Part shown: in pieces, positions 51,504-60,454 of the stretch
Layout: each line of letters starts with the position of its first letter
Numbering within the stretch: the stretch's first letter is position 1
From: Nocardioides pinisoli
GTDB taxonomy: Bacteria; Actinomycetota; Actinomycetes; Propionibacteriales; Nocardioidaceae
Direction: 5' to 3'
Assembly (NCBI RefSeq): GCF_024199985.1
Contig: NZ_JANARS010000014.1
Span: 18,982-82,981, forward strand
DNA: 64,000 bases
The notes under the pieces: generated by a model
Databases searched by the model: none
Told to the model about the DNA's origin: nothing
The model's input: the letters and a program-made list of their open reading frames with translations, nothing else
Translations under genes and position numbers: made by a program

Positions 51504-52733
51504 TCAGTCGACCAGGTCCCGCACGATCGCGTCGGCGAGCAGGCGCCCGCGCTGGGTGAGCACGAGTCGCTCGGCGGCCAGCTCGACGAGGCCGTCGGCC
51601 ACGAGGCGGGCGACGTGGGAGCGGCCGGTGGCCTCGAGGGCGGTGACCGGCAGCCCCTCCACGAGCCGGATCTCCAGCAGGATCCGCTCGACACGCTGGT
51701 CGCGGTAGCCCAGCACCTCGCGTGCCAGGGCCGGGGAGACGCCGCGGGCCAGCCGCTCGGCGTAGGCCGCCGGGTGCTTGACGTTCCACCAGCGCACCCC
51801 GCCGACGTGCGAGTGCGCGCCGGGGCCGACGCCCCACCAGTGCCCGCCGGTCCAGTAGAGGAGGTTGTGCCGGCACCAGTGGTCGGGCGAGGTCGCCCAG
51901 TTGGACACCTCGTACCAGCTCATCCCCGCCGCGGAGAGCTTCTCGTCGACCAGCTGGTACTTGTCGGCCAGGTCGTCCTCGTCGGGCATCGGCAGCTCGC
52001 CGCGCTTGACCTGGCGCCCCATGGCGGTGCCCTCCTCGACGATGAGGGAGTAGGCCGAGACGTGGTCGGGGCGGCAGTCGAGGGCGACGTCGACCGACGT
52101 CTCCCAGTCGGCCAGTGACTCCCCCGGCGTCCCGTAGATCAGGTCGAGGCTGACGTCGTCGAAGCCGGCCTGGCGGGCCCACTCCACCGCCGCCGGCACG
52201 CGCATCGGGTCGTGCGTGCGGTCGAGCGTGCGCAGGACGTGGTCGACGGCGGACTGCATGCCGAAGCTGATCCGGTTGAAGCCGGCGGTCCGCAGCTCCT
52301 CGAGGTCCCAGGCGGCGACGCTGTCGGGGTTGGCCTCGGTCGTGATCTCGATGTCGTCCACCAGGCCGAACTCGGCCGCGGCGCTGGCCACGATGGCACC
52401 GAGGTCTGCCGGCTTGAGCAGCGTGGGGGTGCCCCCACCGAAGAAGATCGTCTCGATCGGGACGTCACGGTGGCCGAGCACCTGCCGCGCGAAGCGGATC
52501 TCGCGGATCGCCGCCTCGGCGTAGGTCGAGCGGCCTGCGCCGACCTCGTCGCCGAGCTCCTGCGCGGTGTAGGTGTTGAAGTCGCAGTAGCCGCACCGCA
52601 CCGAGCAGAACGGGACGTGCACGTAGAGGCCGAACGGCTTGCTGCCGAACTCGGCCCAGGCCTCGTCGGGGAGCAGGCCGTCCTCGGGCGCGACGTCGCC
52701 GTCGGGTTGAGCGGGGGGCACGCGGGTATCCAA
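51504..52733 (-). CDS. hemW: radical SAM heme chaperone HemW
   Basis: 409 residues from a TTG at 52733; a GTG four codons later is possible. The radical-SAM cluster motif CSVRCGYCDF is at 43-52, followed by the HemN-type FFGGGTPTLL and the EANPDS and SFGMQS loops. HemW inserts haem into respiratory proteins and lacks the coproporphyrinogen oxidase activity of HemN. Terminator and the acyl-CoA ligase gene lie just upstream. Confidence 0.92.
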   Translation of the reverse strand: MDTRVPPAQPDGDVAPEDGLLPDEAWAEFGSKPFGLYVHVPFCSVRCGYCDFNTYTAQELGDEVGAGRSTYAEAAIREIRFARQVLGHRDVPIETIFFGGGTPTLLKPADLGAIVASAAAEFGLVDDIEITTEANPDSVAAWDLEELRTAGFNRISFGMQSAVDHVLRTLDRTHDPMRVPAAVEWARQAGFDDVSLDLIYGTPGESLADWETSVDVALDCRPDHVSAYSLIVEEGTAMGRQVKRGELPMPDEDDLADKYQLVDEKLSAAGMSWYEVSNWATSPDHWCRHNLLYWTGGHWWGVGPGAHSHVGGVRWWNVKHPAAYAERLARGVSPALAREVLGYRDQRVERILLEIRLVEGLPVTALEATGRSHVARLVADGLVELAAERLVLTQRGRLLADAIVRDLVD

Positions 52734-52749
52734 CCACGTGCCGGACGCG

Positions 52750-52787
52750 CGGACGGGTGCCGGTGGCCTTCCACCGGCACCCGTCCG
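52750..52787 (-). terminator. strong intrinsic-type terminator hairpin after the acyl-CoA ligase gene
   Basis: A perfect 17-bp stem, CGGACGGGTGCCGGTGG with CCACCGGCACCCGTCCG, closes on a CCTT tetraloop. It lies 21 nt beyond the ligase stop and 16 nt before the hemW start, so it ends the ligase transcript. No T tract follows, as often seen for actinobacterial terminators. Confidence 0.85.
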
Positions 52788-52808
52788 TCAGCGTGACCCA
52801 GGGGCGAC

Positions 52809-54629
52809 CTAGGCGTACATCTCGTCGATGAGCGCCTGGTTGTTCTCCTGCACCACGTTGCGCTTGACCTTCATCGACGGGGTCAGCTCACCCGACTCGA
52901 CGCTGAGGTCCTGCTCGAGGATCCGCCACTTCTTGATGGTCTCCCACCGGTTGAGGTGGCTGTTGAGCTCGTCGACGTAGTCGCCGACCATCTTCTGCAC
53001 CCCGTCGGAGCTGACGATGTCGGCGTACGACGCCCCGGCCATGCCGTTCTCCTCGCCCCAGGCCGCCATCGCGTCGGCGTCGAGGGTGATCAGCGCGACG
53101 CAGTAGTTGCGCTCGTCGCCGAGGACCATGAACTGGCTGGCGTAGGGGCAGATCGCCTTGAACTTCGACTCGATCGCCGGCGGGGCGATGTACTTGCCAC
53201 CGGAGGTCTTGAAGAGCTCCTTGATGCGGCCGGTGATGACCAGGTGGCCGTCCTCGTCCAAGGCGCCCTTGTCACCGGTGCGCAGCCAGCCGTCGGAGGT
53301 CAGCGTCTTGGCCGTCTCCTCGGGGAGGTTGTGGTAGCCGTCCATCACGCCGGGACCCTTGATCAAGATCTCGTCGTTGTCGCCGAGCTTGACCTCGCTG
53401 CCCGGGAAGACCGGGCCGACGGTGCCGAACTTGTTGCGGTCGGGGTGGTTGACGAAGGAACCCGCCGAGGTCTCGGTGAGGCCGTAGCCCTCCAGGATCT
53501 TGATGCCGGCGACGCCGAACCACTCGGCGACGTCGCGGTTGAGCGCCGCTGCGCCGGAGATGAAGAAGCGGACGTTCCCGCCGAAGCGGTCGCGGATCTT
53601 GGAGAAGACCAGCTTGTCGAACAGGCCGTGCTGGACCTTGAGCCCGATCGGCACGGACCTGCCCTCGCGCTTGCGGCGATCGACCTCCAGACCGACGTCG
53701 AACGCCTTCTTGAAGATCTTCTCCTTGGCGCCGCCCTCGGCGGCCTGCATCAGGACGATCCGGTCGTGGGCCTTCTCGAAGATGCGCGGGGCCGCGCCCA
53801 TGAAGGTCGGCTTGACCACGCCCAGGTTGTCGACGATCTTCTCCACGCGACCGTCGATGGCGGCGGCGAAGCCGCAGGCCATCTGCGTCGACATCAGCAC
53901 CTTGCCGAACGAGTGGGCCATCGGCAGCCAGCGGAACTCCAGGTCGCTCTCGGAGAGGATGCCCTGCGCGCGGATGGCCTCGCCCTCGTAGACCCACGAG
54001 GAGTGGCGCAACCGCACGCCCTTGGGACGGCCGGTGGTGCCGGAGGTGTAGATGAGGGTGGCCAGCTGGTCGGGGCGGATCGCCTGCGACGTCGTACGCA
54101 CCACGTCGGGCTGCTCGGCGAGCTTCTCGGCGCCGAGCGCGGCGAGGTCCTCCAGCGAGATGATCCAGTCGCCGTCGGTCGTGCCGTCGAAGGTGATCAC
54201 CTTCGTCACGTGCGGCAGCTCGGAGCGGTGGGCAGCGAGCTTGGCGACCTGCTCGTCGTCCTCGGCGAAGACGACGCGGCTCTCGGAGTCACCGAGGATG
54301 TAGACGGTGTCCTCGGCGTTGGTGGTCGGGTAGACCGTGGTGGTGGCACCGGCGGCACACATGACCGCGAGGTCCGCGAGGATCCACTCGTAGCGCGTGC
54401 CGGACGCGATGCCGACGCGCTGCTCGGGCTCGACGCCCAGCGCGATCAGGCCCGCGGCGAGCGCCTCGACCTTGTCGCCGGCCTGCTTCCACGTCACGGA
54501 CTCCCACGCCTCCCCACGCGGGAAGCGGAAGGCCTCGGCGTCGGGGGTCGCGGCGACGCGGTCGAAGAACTGGACGGCGACATTGGGCGGCATCGTGTCG
54601 AGGAAGGCCGTGTCGATGGTGGTCGGCAT
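52809..54629 (-). CDS. long-chain fatty acid-CoA ligase (AMP-forming)
   Basis: 606 residues. P-loop motif YTSGTTGRPKGV (about 192-203), the GYGLTETSAG motif, and the adenylate signature GWLRTGDKGALDEDGHLVITGRIKEL with the C-terminal hinge are all present. Resembles FadD15-type ligases of mycobacteria. Activates fatty acids for degradation or lipid assembly. A palindrome upstream (54712-54725) may be an operator. Confidence 0.92.
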   Translation of the reverse strand: MPTTIDTAFLDTMPPNVAVQFFDRVAATPDAEAFRFPRGEAWESVTWKQAGDKVEALAAGLIALGVEPEQRVGIASGTRYEWILADLAVMCAAGATTTVYPTTNAEDTVYILGDSESRVVFAEDDEQVAKLAAHRSELPHVTKVITFDGTTDGDWIISLEDLAALGAEKLAEQPDVVRTTSQAIRPDQLATLIYTSGTTGRPKGVRLRHSSWVYEGEAIRAQGILSESDLEFRWLPMAHSFGKVLMSTQMACGFAAAIDGRVEKIVDNLGVVKPTFMGAAPRIFEKAHDRIVLMQAAEGGAKEKIFKKAFDVGLEVDRRKREGRSVPIGLKVQHGLFDKLVFSKIRDRFGGNVRFFISGAAALNRDVAEWFGVAGIKILEGYGLTETSAGSFVNHPDRNKFGTVGPVFPGSEVKLGDNDEILIKGPGVMDGYHNLPEETAKTLTSDGWLRTGDKGALDEDGHLVITGRIKELFKTSGGKYIAPPAIESKFKAICPYASQFMVLGDERNYCVALITLDADAMAAWGEENGMAGASYADIVSSDGVQKMVGDYVDELNSHLNRWETIKKWRILEQDLSVESGELTPSMKVKRNVVQENNQALIDEMYA

Positions 54630-54711
54630 CTGTTACCTACTCATTCGTCGGAGCGCGGCGCGGGGCACCACACAGCGGGGCTGGCTGCTGACTTGGCTGT
54701 AACCTAGATCA

Positions 54712-54725
54712 CTGGGTTTACCCAG
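54712..54725. promoter_or_regulatory. palindrome CTGGGTTTACCCAG upstream of the acyl-CoA ligase gene
   Basis: A 14-bp element of perfect 6-bp arms around TT, 83 nt upstream of the ligase start. On the minus strand a TAGGTT -10-like box lies just downstream of it. Suits a repressor of the TetR or FadR kind, which often govern fatty-acid genes; the protein is unknown. Confidence 0.4.
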
Positions 54726-54778
54726 CGGTAGCAAACGCGGCGAATGTCCCACCAGACGTCATGACTTCGTGACGTTCG

Positions 54779-55711
54779 TCAGTCCTGGACGGCCTTGGTG
54801 ATGGCGATGCACCGGGTGATCCAGTCCTGCTCGTCGGGCAGCAGGCGGCGTCCGGCACGCTGCGCGTCCTGCACCGCCCAGCCGGCGTTGAGCACCATCC
54901 GCACCACCACCCAGTCGCGGGCCCGCGCCTCGTCGAGGCCGCCGGCGTCGACGAGCGCGTGGAAGCGGCGGCGCAGTCCGTCGCGCACCGACCCGACGGC
55001 TCCCGGCCCGCTCAGCTCCGCCATCCGGTTCCAGAGCATCGGGGCCGGCTCGTAGTGCGGGTCGCCGGCCATCGGCTTGGGATCGATGGCGAGCCACTCC
55101 CCCGCGCCGTCGGCCATCACGTTGGCGTAGTGGAGGTCGCCGTGCACGACGACGGGCGCCGCGTCGTCGGCGAGCAGGTCGGGGCCGAGCGACAGGGCCT
55201 GCTCGACGTAGCGGCGCGGGACCGGGAGGTCGCGGCCCAGCTCGCCGAGCTGCCGCAGCCACCGCTCGACGTAGGACGAGAGGCTGGCCAGCTGCGGCAT
55301 CGCGGGGAGGTGGAGCCGGCCGTAGAGCTCGCCGACCACCTCGCACGCCTCGACGTCCCAGGCGTCGCCGAGGTCCGGTCCCGGCAGCCAGTCCAGGAGC
55401 AGCGCGCGTCGGCGCGGGTCGGCGCGCAGGAGTCGTACGGCGCCCCTCCCGCCCCAGTGCTGCAGGGCGAGGCCCTCGTGGAGCGACTCGTCGTCGCCGT
55501 CGAAGCTGATCTTCAGCGCACCCGCGACGCCGTCGGGGTCGACGACCGGCAGCACCAGCGAGCAGTAGCCGTGCAGGCTCTCGCCGGTCTGGCGCAGGCC
55601 CCACTCGTCGAGCAGCCCGACAGCGAGCCGCGGCAGCCGGTCGAGCCAGCGTCCCCAGTCGTCGCCGAGCCCCCGCTGGGCGAGGAGCCCCGCAGGGATG
55701 GTGACGGGCAT
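54779..55711 (-). CDS. aminoglycoside/hydroxyurea-type phosphotransferase
   Basis: 310 residues. Kinase motif HGDLHYANVM (Asp192 catalytic base) and metal-binding AIDPKPMAGDP (Asp210). The N-terminus SLVLPVV..GALKIS holds the ATP-binding lysine. This is the APH(6)/streptomycin 6-kinase-like family, which also contains many non-resistance kinases. No resistance neighbours, so its own substrate is unproven. Divergent from the XdhC-like gene. Confidence 0.8.
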   Translation of the reverse strand: MPVTIPAGLLAQRGLGDDWGRWLDRLPRLAVGLLDEWGLRQTGESLHGYCSLVLPVVDPDGVAGALKISFDGDDESLHEGLALQHWGGRGAVRLLRADPRRRALLLDWLPGPDLGDAWDVEACEVVGELYGRLHLPAMPQLASLSSYVERWLRQLGELGRDLPVPRRYVEQALSLGPDLLADDAAPVVVHGDLHYANVMADGAGEWLAIDPKPMAGDPHYEPAPMLWNRMAELSGPGAVGSVRDGLRRRFHALVDAGGLDEARARDWVVVRMVLNAGWAVQDAQRAGRRLLPDEQDWITRCIAITKAVQD

Positions 55712-55815
55712 TCGGCGAGCCTAGGCTGCTGGCCGTGGGCGAGCGCCAGCGAGCCCGTCGACAAGTGCAGCGCGACATGTGCCTCATGCGCGCACGGAGC
55801 GAAGCGAGATTGCGT

Positions 55816-56268
55816 ATGAGCATGCGTGAGCAGCCGTGGTCCGACGACGCCGTCCGGCACGGGAGGATCCTGGTCCTCAGCGACAACCCGATCTCGCGGT
55901 CGATCGCCGCCATCGCGTCGACCGCCGGGCGCACCGTGGTGGTCGAGCCGGCCGACGACGGCGGGCCGGGACTCGACGTGCAGCCGGGTGACGCCGTGGT
56001 CCTGTGCGACCACGACGCCCCCGATGCTCCCGCGGCGCTGCGGGCAGCCCTCGCGTCGGAGGCGTCGTACGTCGCGATGATGGCCAGCCGGGGCCGGGCG
56101 GCCGGACTCCTGGCCGAGCTGGAGGAGGAGGGCGTGGACACGGCGCGGCTCCACGTGCCGGCCGGTCTCGACCTCGGCGGCAAGGGCCCCGGCGAGATCG
56201 CCCTCTCGGTCGTGGCCGAGGTCGTGGCCGAGTCCTACGGGCGCTCCGGCGGCCCGATGCGCGGCTGA
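55816..56268 (+). CDS. XdhC-like Rossmann-domain protein
   Basis: 150 residues from ATG 55816, chosen because sequence upstream is REP-like rather than coding. It covers only the C-terminal Rossmann domain of XdhC/CoxI: YVAMMASRGRAAGLL and VPAGLDLGGKGPGEIALSVV are the signature. The N-terminal XdhC part and the usual GxGxxG (here LSDNPISRSI) are missing or degenerate. XdhC normally inserts molybdenum cofactor into xanthine dehydrogenase; no such enzyme gene is in the window. Confidence 0.7.
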   Translation: MSMREQPWSDDAVRHGRILVLSDNPISRSIAAIASTAGRTVVVEPADDGGPGLDVQPGDAVVLCDHDAPDAPAALRAALASEASYVAMMASRGRAAGLLAELEEEGVDTARLHVPAGLDLGGKGPGEIALSVVAEVVAESYGRSGGPMRG

Positions 56269-56296
56269 GGTCCGTCCGCGACCGCCGACCGACGGC

Positions 56297-56971
56297 TCAG
56301 GCCGGCGGGGACCCGCGGTGCTCGTCGCGCAGGCTCGCCCACGCGGCGCGCACGTGGGACCGCATGACCGACTCGGCCCACTCGGCGTCACCCGCGGCGA
56401 GCGCCTGGACGATCTCGTGGTGGTGCGCGAGGCTCCGGCGCATCGCCTCCGGCGAGTAGTGCGAGAACGTGCGCCACACCAGCGGGACCGCCACCACCGA
56501 CGACACCAGCCCGACCAGGCGCCCGTTGCCGGACGCCTCGAGCACCCGGCGGTGGAACTCGTTGTTGAGCTCGGTGATCGCGTCGAGGTCGGGCGGGTCG
56601 CGTCGCGCCTCCTCGTCCATCCGGTGCGCGAGCCCACCGAGCGCGTCGAGGTCGGCGAGGCCGCTGGCCGCGGCGAGGCCGCACCCCCACGGCTCGAGCT
56701 GCGAGCGGAGGCTGAAGATCTCGTCGAGGTCTCCCGCCCCCCAGTCCTCGACCTGCACGCCGCGGTTGGGCTCGTGCCTGACCAGCCCCTCGGCGGCGAG
56801 GCGACGCAGGGCCTCGCGCACCGGCGTACGGCTCACACCGATCGCTGCGGCGACGTCGCCCTCGCGCAGCCACTCGCCGCCGGAGCGCTCGCCGCTGAGG
56901 ATCTGCCGGCGGATGGTCGCGTAGGCGATCTCGGCCGCCTTGCCGGTGTCCGAGCCCGCGTCCTGGGTCAT
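56297..56971 (-). CDS. GntR-family transcriptional regulator (FadR/FCD type)
   Basis: 224 residues from ATG 56971. N-terminal winged helix with GEWLREGDVAAAIGVSRTPVREALRRLAAEGLV. The C-terminal FCD domain shows the helical ligand pocket with ELNNEFHRRVLEASGN and SHVRAAW, including His residues that usually bind a metal used to sense carboxylic acids. Divergent from the CaiB-HyuAB operon with two operator-like sites between; it most likely represses that operon until an organic acid appears. Confidence 0.9.
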   Translation of the reverse strand: MTQDAGSDTGKAAEIAYATIRRQILSGERSGGEWLREGDVAAAIGVSRTPVREALRRLAAEGLVRHEPNRGVQVEDWGAGDLDEIFSLRSQLEPWGCGLAAASGLADLDALGGLAHRMDEEARRDPPDLDAITELNNEFHRRVLEASGNGRLVGLVSSVVAVPLVWRTFSHYSPEAMRRSLAHHHEIVQALAAGDAEWAESVMRSHVRAAWASLRDEHRGSPPA

Positions 56972-57005
56972 GGTCGCGCACCTTAGCAGCGCTACTCCAT
57001 ACCCA

Positions 57006-57017
57006 ATTGTATGCAAT
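57006..57017. promoter_or_regulatory. GntR operator candidate 1, ATTGTATGCAAT
   Basis: A near-palindrome (10 of 12 positions) 34 nt upstream of the GntR start. It is the inverted counterpart of the second site near the CaiB gene; both share the core TTGCATAC when read in the same orientation. Typical of FadR-subfamily operators (TnGTnnnACnA-like length). Confidence 0.65.
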
Positions 57018-57102
57018 CTGTGAGACACCCGTTGACGATGGCGACGGCACAGGGCTAGCGTCCCTGATCTAGGTATGACCTGCCTCACACAGTTGTCACT
57101 GC

Positions 57103-57114
57103 TTTGCATACGAA
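57103..57114. promoter_or_regulatory. GntR operator candidate 2, TTTGCATACGAA
   Basis: Shares TTGCATAC with the first site in the opposite orientation and overlaps the region just before the CaiB ribosome-binding site, ending 9 nt before the GTG start. Binding here would block expression of the operon directly. Sites are 97 nt apart, about nine turns, so looping is possible. Confidence 0.65.
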
Positions 57115-57123
57115 AGGGCCCTC

Positions 57124-58329
57124 GTGTCGTCCTCGTCCCCGCTCCCCCTCGACGACCTGCGCGTCGTCGAGCTGGGCCAGCTCCTGGCCGGCCCCTTCTG
57201 CGGCCAGCTCCTCGGCGACTTCGGGGCGGAGGTCATCAAGGTCGAGGACCCCGTCAACGGGGACCCGATGCGCCAGTGGGGCCGGGAGAAGCCCTACGGC
57301 CAGTCGCTGTGGTGGCCCGTGGTCGCGCGCAACAAGCAGTCGGTCACCGCGGACCTGCGCACCCCGCGCGGCCAGGACCTCGTCCGCCGCCTCGTCGCGG
57401 AGGCCGACGTGCTCATCGAGAACTTCCGCCCCGGCACGCTCGAGCGCTGGGGGCTGGCTCCCGAGACGCTGTGGGAGACCAATCCGGGACTGGTCGTCAC
57501 CCGGGTCACCGGCTTCGGGCAGACCGGCCCCTACGCCGCCCGCGCGGGCTACGGCTCGATCGGCGAGGCGATGGGCGGGATCCGCTACGTCACCGGCGAC
57601 CCCGACCGGCCGCCGGCCCGCGCCGGGGTCTCCCTGGGCGACTCCCTGGCTGCGACTTTCGCCTGCCTGGGCACGCTCGTGGCCCTGCACCAGCGGGGTC
57701 GCACCGGTCGCGGCCAGGTGGTCGACTCCGCCATCTACGAAGCGGTCCTGGCGCTGATGGAGTCGCTCGTGCCCGAGTGGCAGGTGGCCGGCTACCAGCG
57801 TGAGCGGACCGGCACGACGCTGCCCAACGTCTCCCCCAGCAACGTCTACCCCACCGCCGACGGCGAGATGGTCCTCATCGCGGCCAACCAGGACACCGTG
57901 TTCCGCCGGCTGGCCGAGGTGATGGGCCGCCCGGAGCTGGCGTCCGACGAGCGCTACGCCACCCACGGCGCCCGCGGGACCTACATGGAGGAGCTCGACG
58001 GGCTGATCGCCGAGTGGAGCACCACCGTGGCGGCCGACGACCTGCTCGAGCGCCTGCACGCCGGCGGCGTCCCGGCGGGCCGCATCTTCCGCGCGAAGGA
58101 CATGCTCGCCGACGAGCACTTCGCCGCCCGCGAGGCCATCGTCCGCCTGGCCCACCCGGACCTGGGTGAGTTCGCGATGCACAACGTCGCCCCCAAGCTC
58201 TCGGAGAGCCCCGGATCGGTCCGGCACGTCGGACCGCGACTGGGCGAGCACAACGACGCGGTCTACCGCGGCCTGCTGGGCCTGGACGACGAGCAGCTGT
58301 CGTCCCTGCGCGCAGACGGCGTCATCTGA
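57124..58329 (+). CDS. CaiB/BaiF family CoA-transferase
   Basis: 401 residues from a GTG with GAAAGG as a ribosome-binding site. Signature VVELGQLLAGPFCGQLLGDF, IKVEDP, NKQSVTADLRTP and the active-site Asp in SLGDSLAA (Asp173). Class III CoA-transferases move CoA between organic acids. In this operon it would activate the product of the HyuAB/isochorismatase steps or the lyase substrate. First gene of five; 46 nt to the next. Confidence 0.9.
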   Translation: MSSSSPLPLDDLRVVELGQLLAGPFCGQLLGDFGAEVIKVEDPVNGDPMRQWGREKPYGQSLWWPVVARNKQSVTADLRTPRGQDLVRRLVAEADVLIENFRPGTLERWGLAPETLWETNPGLVVTRVTGFGQTGPYAARAGYGSIGEAMGGIRYVTGDPDRPPARAGVSLGDSLAATFACLGTLVALHQRGRTGRGQVVDSAIYEAVLALMESLVPEWQVAGYQRERTGTTLPNVSPSNVYPTADGEMVLIAANQDTVFRRLAEVMGRPELASDERYATHGARGTYMEELDGLIAEWSTTVAADDLLERLHAGGVPAGRIFRAKDMLADEHFAAREAIVRLAHPDLGEFAMHNVAPKLSESPGSVRHVGPRLGEHNDAVYRGLLGLDDEQLSSLRADGVI

Positions 58330-58375
58330 TGCATCCCTCCCACCGTTCCACCCACCCGTCCCAAGGAGAGCACCC

Positions 58376-60451
58376 ATGACCTACCGGCTCGGAGTCGACG
58401 TGGGCGGCACGTTCACCGACATCCTGCTGATCGACGAGGAGTCCGGCGCGACCTTCCGCGCCAAGACCTCGTCCACGCCCGAGGACCAGTCCGTCGGCGT
58501 CCTGCGCGGCATCGACCAGGCCTGCGCCGCCGCCGGCATCGACCGGAGCGCGGTCGGGGACGTCTTCCACGGCACGACCGTCGCGACCAACGCGATCCTG
58601 GAGGGCAAGGGCGCCCGGGTCGGGCTGGTGACGACCCACGGCTTCCGCCAGGTGCTCCAGATCGCCCGCTCGTTCGTCCCCGGCGGCCTCGCTGGCTGGA
58701 TCATCTGGCCCAAGCCCGAGCCCCTCGCCGCGCTCGAGGACACCGTGGAGGTGCGCGGCCGGATCGGGAGCGACGGCGAGGTCGTCACCGCGCTCGACGA
58801 GGACGACGTACGCACGCAGCTGCGCGCGCTGGCCGGGCAGGGCATCGAGGCGCTGAGCATCAGCCTGATCAACTCCTACGCCAACGCCGCCCACGAGCAG
58901 CGCGTCGCCGAGATCGCCGCCGAGGAGCTGCCCGGGATCGCGGTGTCGCTGTCGTCGTCGGTGCTGCCCGAGCTGCGCGAGTACGAGCGCACCATCACCA
59001 CGGTGGCCAACGCCGCGGTGCAGCCGCAGGTCAGGCGCTACGTCGCCAACCTCGAGGGTCAGCTGCGCGACTCCGGGGTCAGCGGCTCGCTGTCGATCCT
59101 GCGCAGCGACGGTGGTCTGGTGTCCGCGGCGGTCGCCTCCGACAACCCGGTCAACCTGCTGCTCTCGGGCCCGGCCGGCGGCGTGACGGGCGCCGCCTGG
59201 GTGGCGGCGCAGACCGGCTACCGCAACTTCCTGACCTTCGACATGGGCGGCACCTCGACCGACGTCGCGCTGGTCGAGGACCTCACCCCCCGCATCGGGC
59301 GGGAGACCACCGTCGGTGACCTCAAGGTGCGGGCGACGTCGGTGGACGTCCGCACGGTGGGCGCCGGCGGCGGCTCGATCGCGCACGTGCCACCGCTCAC
59401 GCAGGCGCTGCGCGTGGGCCCGCAGTCGGCGGGCGCTGCCCCCGGCCCGGCGGCGTACGCGGCCGGTGGCACCGAGCCGACGGTGACCGACGCCAACGTG
59501 GTGCTGGGCCACCTGCCGAGCGCCCTCGCCGGCGGCGAGGTCGCCCTCGACCCCGATGCGGCCCGGACCGCGGTGCAGACCATCGCCGACGCCACCGGGC
59601 TCGACTCGGTCGAGGCCGCCGCGGCGGGCATCATCGACATCGTCAACGAGAACATGTTCGGCGCGCTGCGACTGGTCTCGGTGCAGCAGGGCTTCGACCC
59701 GCGCGACTTCGCCCTCGTCGCCTTCGGCGGCGCCGGCCCCCTGCACGCCAACGCGCTGGGCAGGCTGACCGGTTCGTGGCCCGTGATCATCCCGCCCTCT
59801 CCGGGCGTGCTGTGCGCCTACGGCGACGCGACGACCAGCCTGCGTGACGAGGCGGTGCGCACCCTGGTGCGGCGTTTCTCCGAGCTGAGCGACGACGGTC
59901 TGCGCGCCATCCTGGACGACCTGTCGGCGTCGGCGCGCGGCACGCTCATCGCCGAGGGCGTGCCCGAGGACGACCTGCGCGTGACCTTCGCGGCCGACCT
60001 GCGCTACCACGGCCAGGGCTTCGAGATCCCGGTGACGATCGACATCGACGCCTTCGACGGCGCGGGCGGTGGCCTGGCGGCCCTCGCCAAGGCGTTCGAC
60101 ACCGAGCACGACCGCCTGTTCTCCTTCGTCCTCGACACCGAGCACGAGCTCGTGACGCTCCGGGCCACCGCCGACGCCCCGCGTCCCGAGGTGGGTGCGG
60201 TGGAGCTCGAGCAGGGAGGTACCGACCCGGCCGAGGCCCGCGTGCAGCAGCACCAGGTCTGGTCCGACGGCTCGATGGTCGACGCCGACGTCTACGACCG
60301 GTCGCTCCTGAAGGCCGGCAACGTGGTCGTCGGGCCAGCCGTCATCACCGAGATGGACTCCACCACGCTCGTGCTCCGCGACCACGCCGCCACTGTCCAT
60401 CCGAGCGGCAGCCTCCTCATCCGACCCGTCGACCAGAGCCAGGAGGGCTGA
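58376..60451 (+). CDS. hydantoinase/oxoprolinase subunit A (HyuA/AcxA type)
   Basis: 691 residues from the ATG with AAGGAG 8 nt upstream. N-terminal ATPase (actin-like): GVDVGGTFTDILLID and FDMGGTSTDVALVED phosphate loops, and GPAGG. ATP-dependent ring-opening (5-oxoproline, N-methylhydantoin) or carboxylation (acetone, acetophenone) is known for this family; the sequence does not decide which. Adjacent to its B partner by 3 nt. Confidence 0.92.
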   Translation: MTYRLGVDVGGTFTDILLIDEESGATFRAKTSSTPEDQSVGVLRGIDQACAAAGIDRSAVGDVFHGTTVATNAILEGKGARVGLVTTHGFRQVLQIARSFVPGGLAGWIIWPKPEPLAALEDTVEVRGRIGSDGEVVTALDEDDVRTQLRALAGQGIEALSISLINSYANAAHEQRVAEIAAEELPGIAVSLSSSVLPELREYERTITTVANAAVQPQVRRYVANLEGQLRDSGVSGSLSILRSDGGLVSAAVASDNPVNLLLSGPAGGVTGAAWVAAQTGYRNFLTFDMGGTSTDVALVEDLTPRIGRETTVGDLKVRATSVDVRTVGAGGGSIAHVPPLTQALRVGPQSAGAAPGPAAYAAGGTEPTVTDANVVLGHLPSALAGGEVALDPDAARTAVQTIADATGLDSVEAAAAGIIDIVNENMFGALRLVSVQQGFDPRDFALVAFGGAGPLHANALGRLTGSWPVIIPPSPGVLCAYGDATTSLRDEAVRTLVRRFSELSDDGLRAILDDLSASARGTLIAEGVPEDDLRVTFAADLRYHGQGFEIPVTIDIDAFDGAGGGLAALAKAFDTEHDRLFSFVLDTEHELVTLRATADAPRPEVGAVELEQGGTDPAEARVQQHQVWSDGSMVDADVYDRSLLKAGNVVVGPAVITEMDSTTLVLRDHAATVHPSGSLLIRPVDQSQEG

Positions 60452-60454
60452 GCC

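Noticed and set aside
54756..54775. Weak hairpin ACGTCA...TGACGT after the phosphotransferase gene as terminator
   Set aside because: Six base pairs with an 8-nt loop and no T tract; too weak to list as a terminator.
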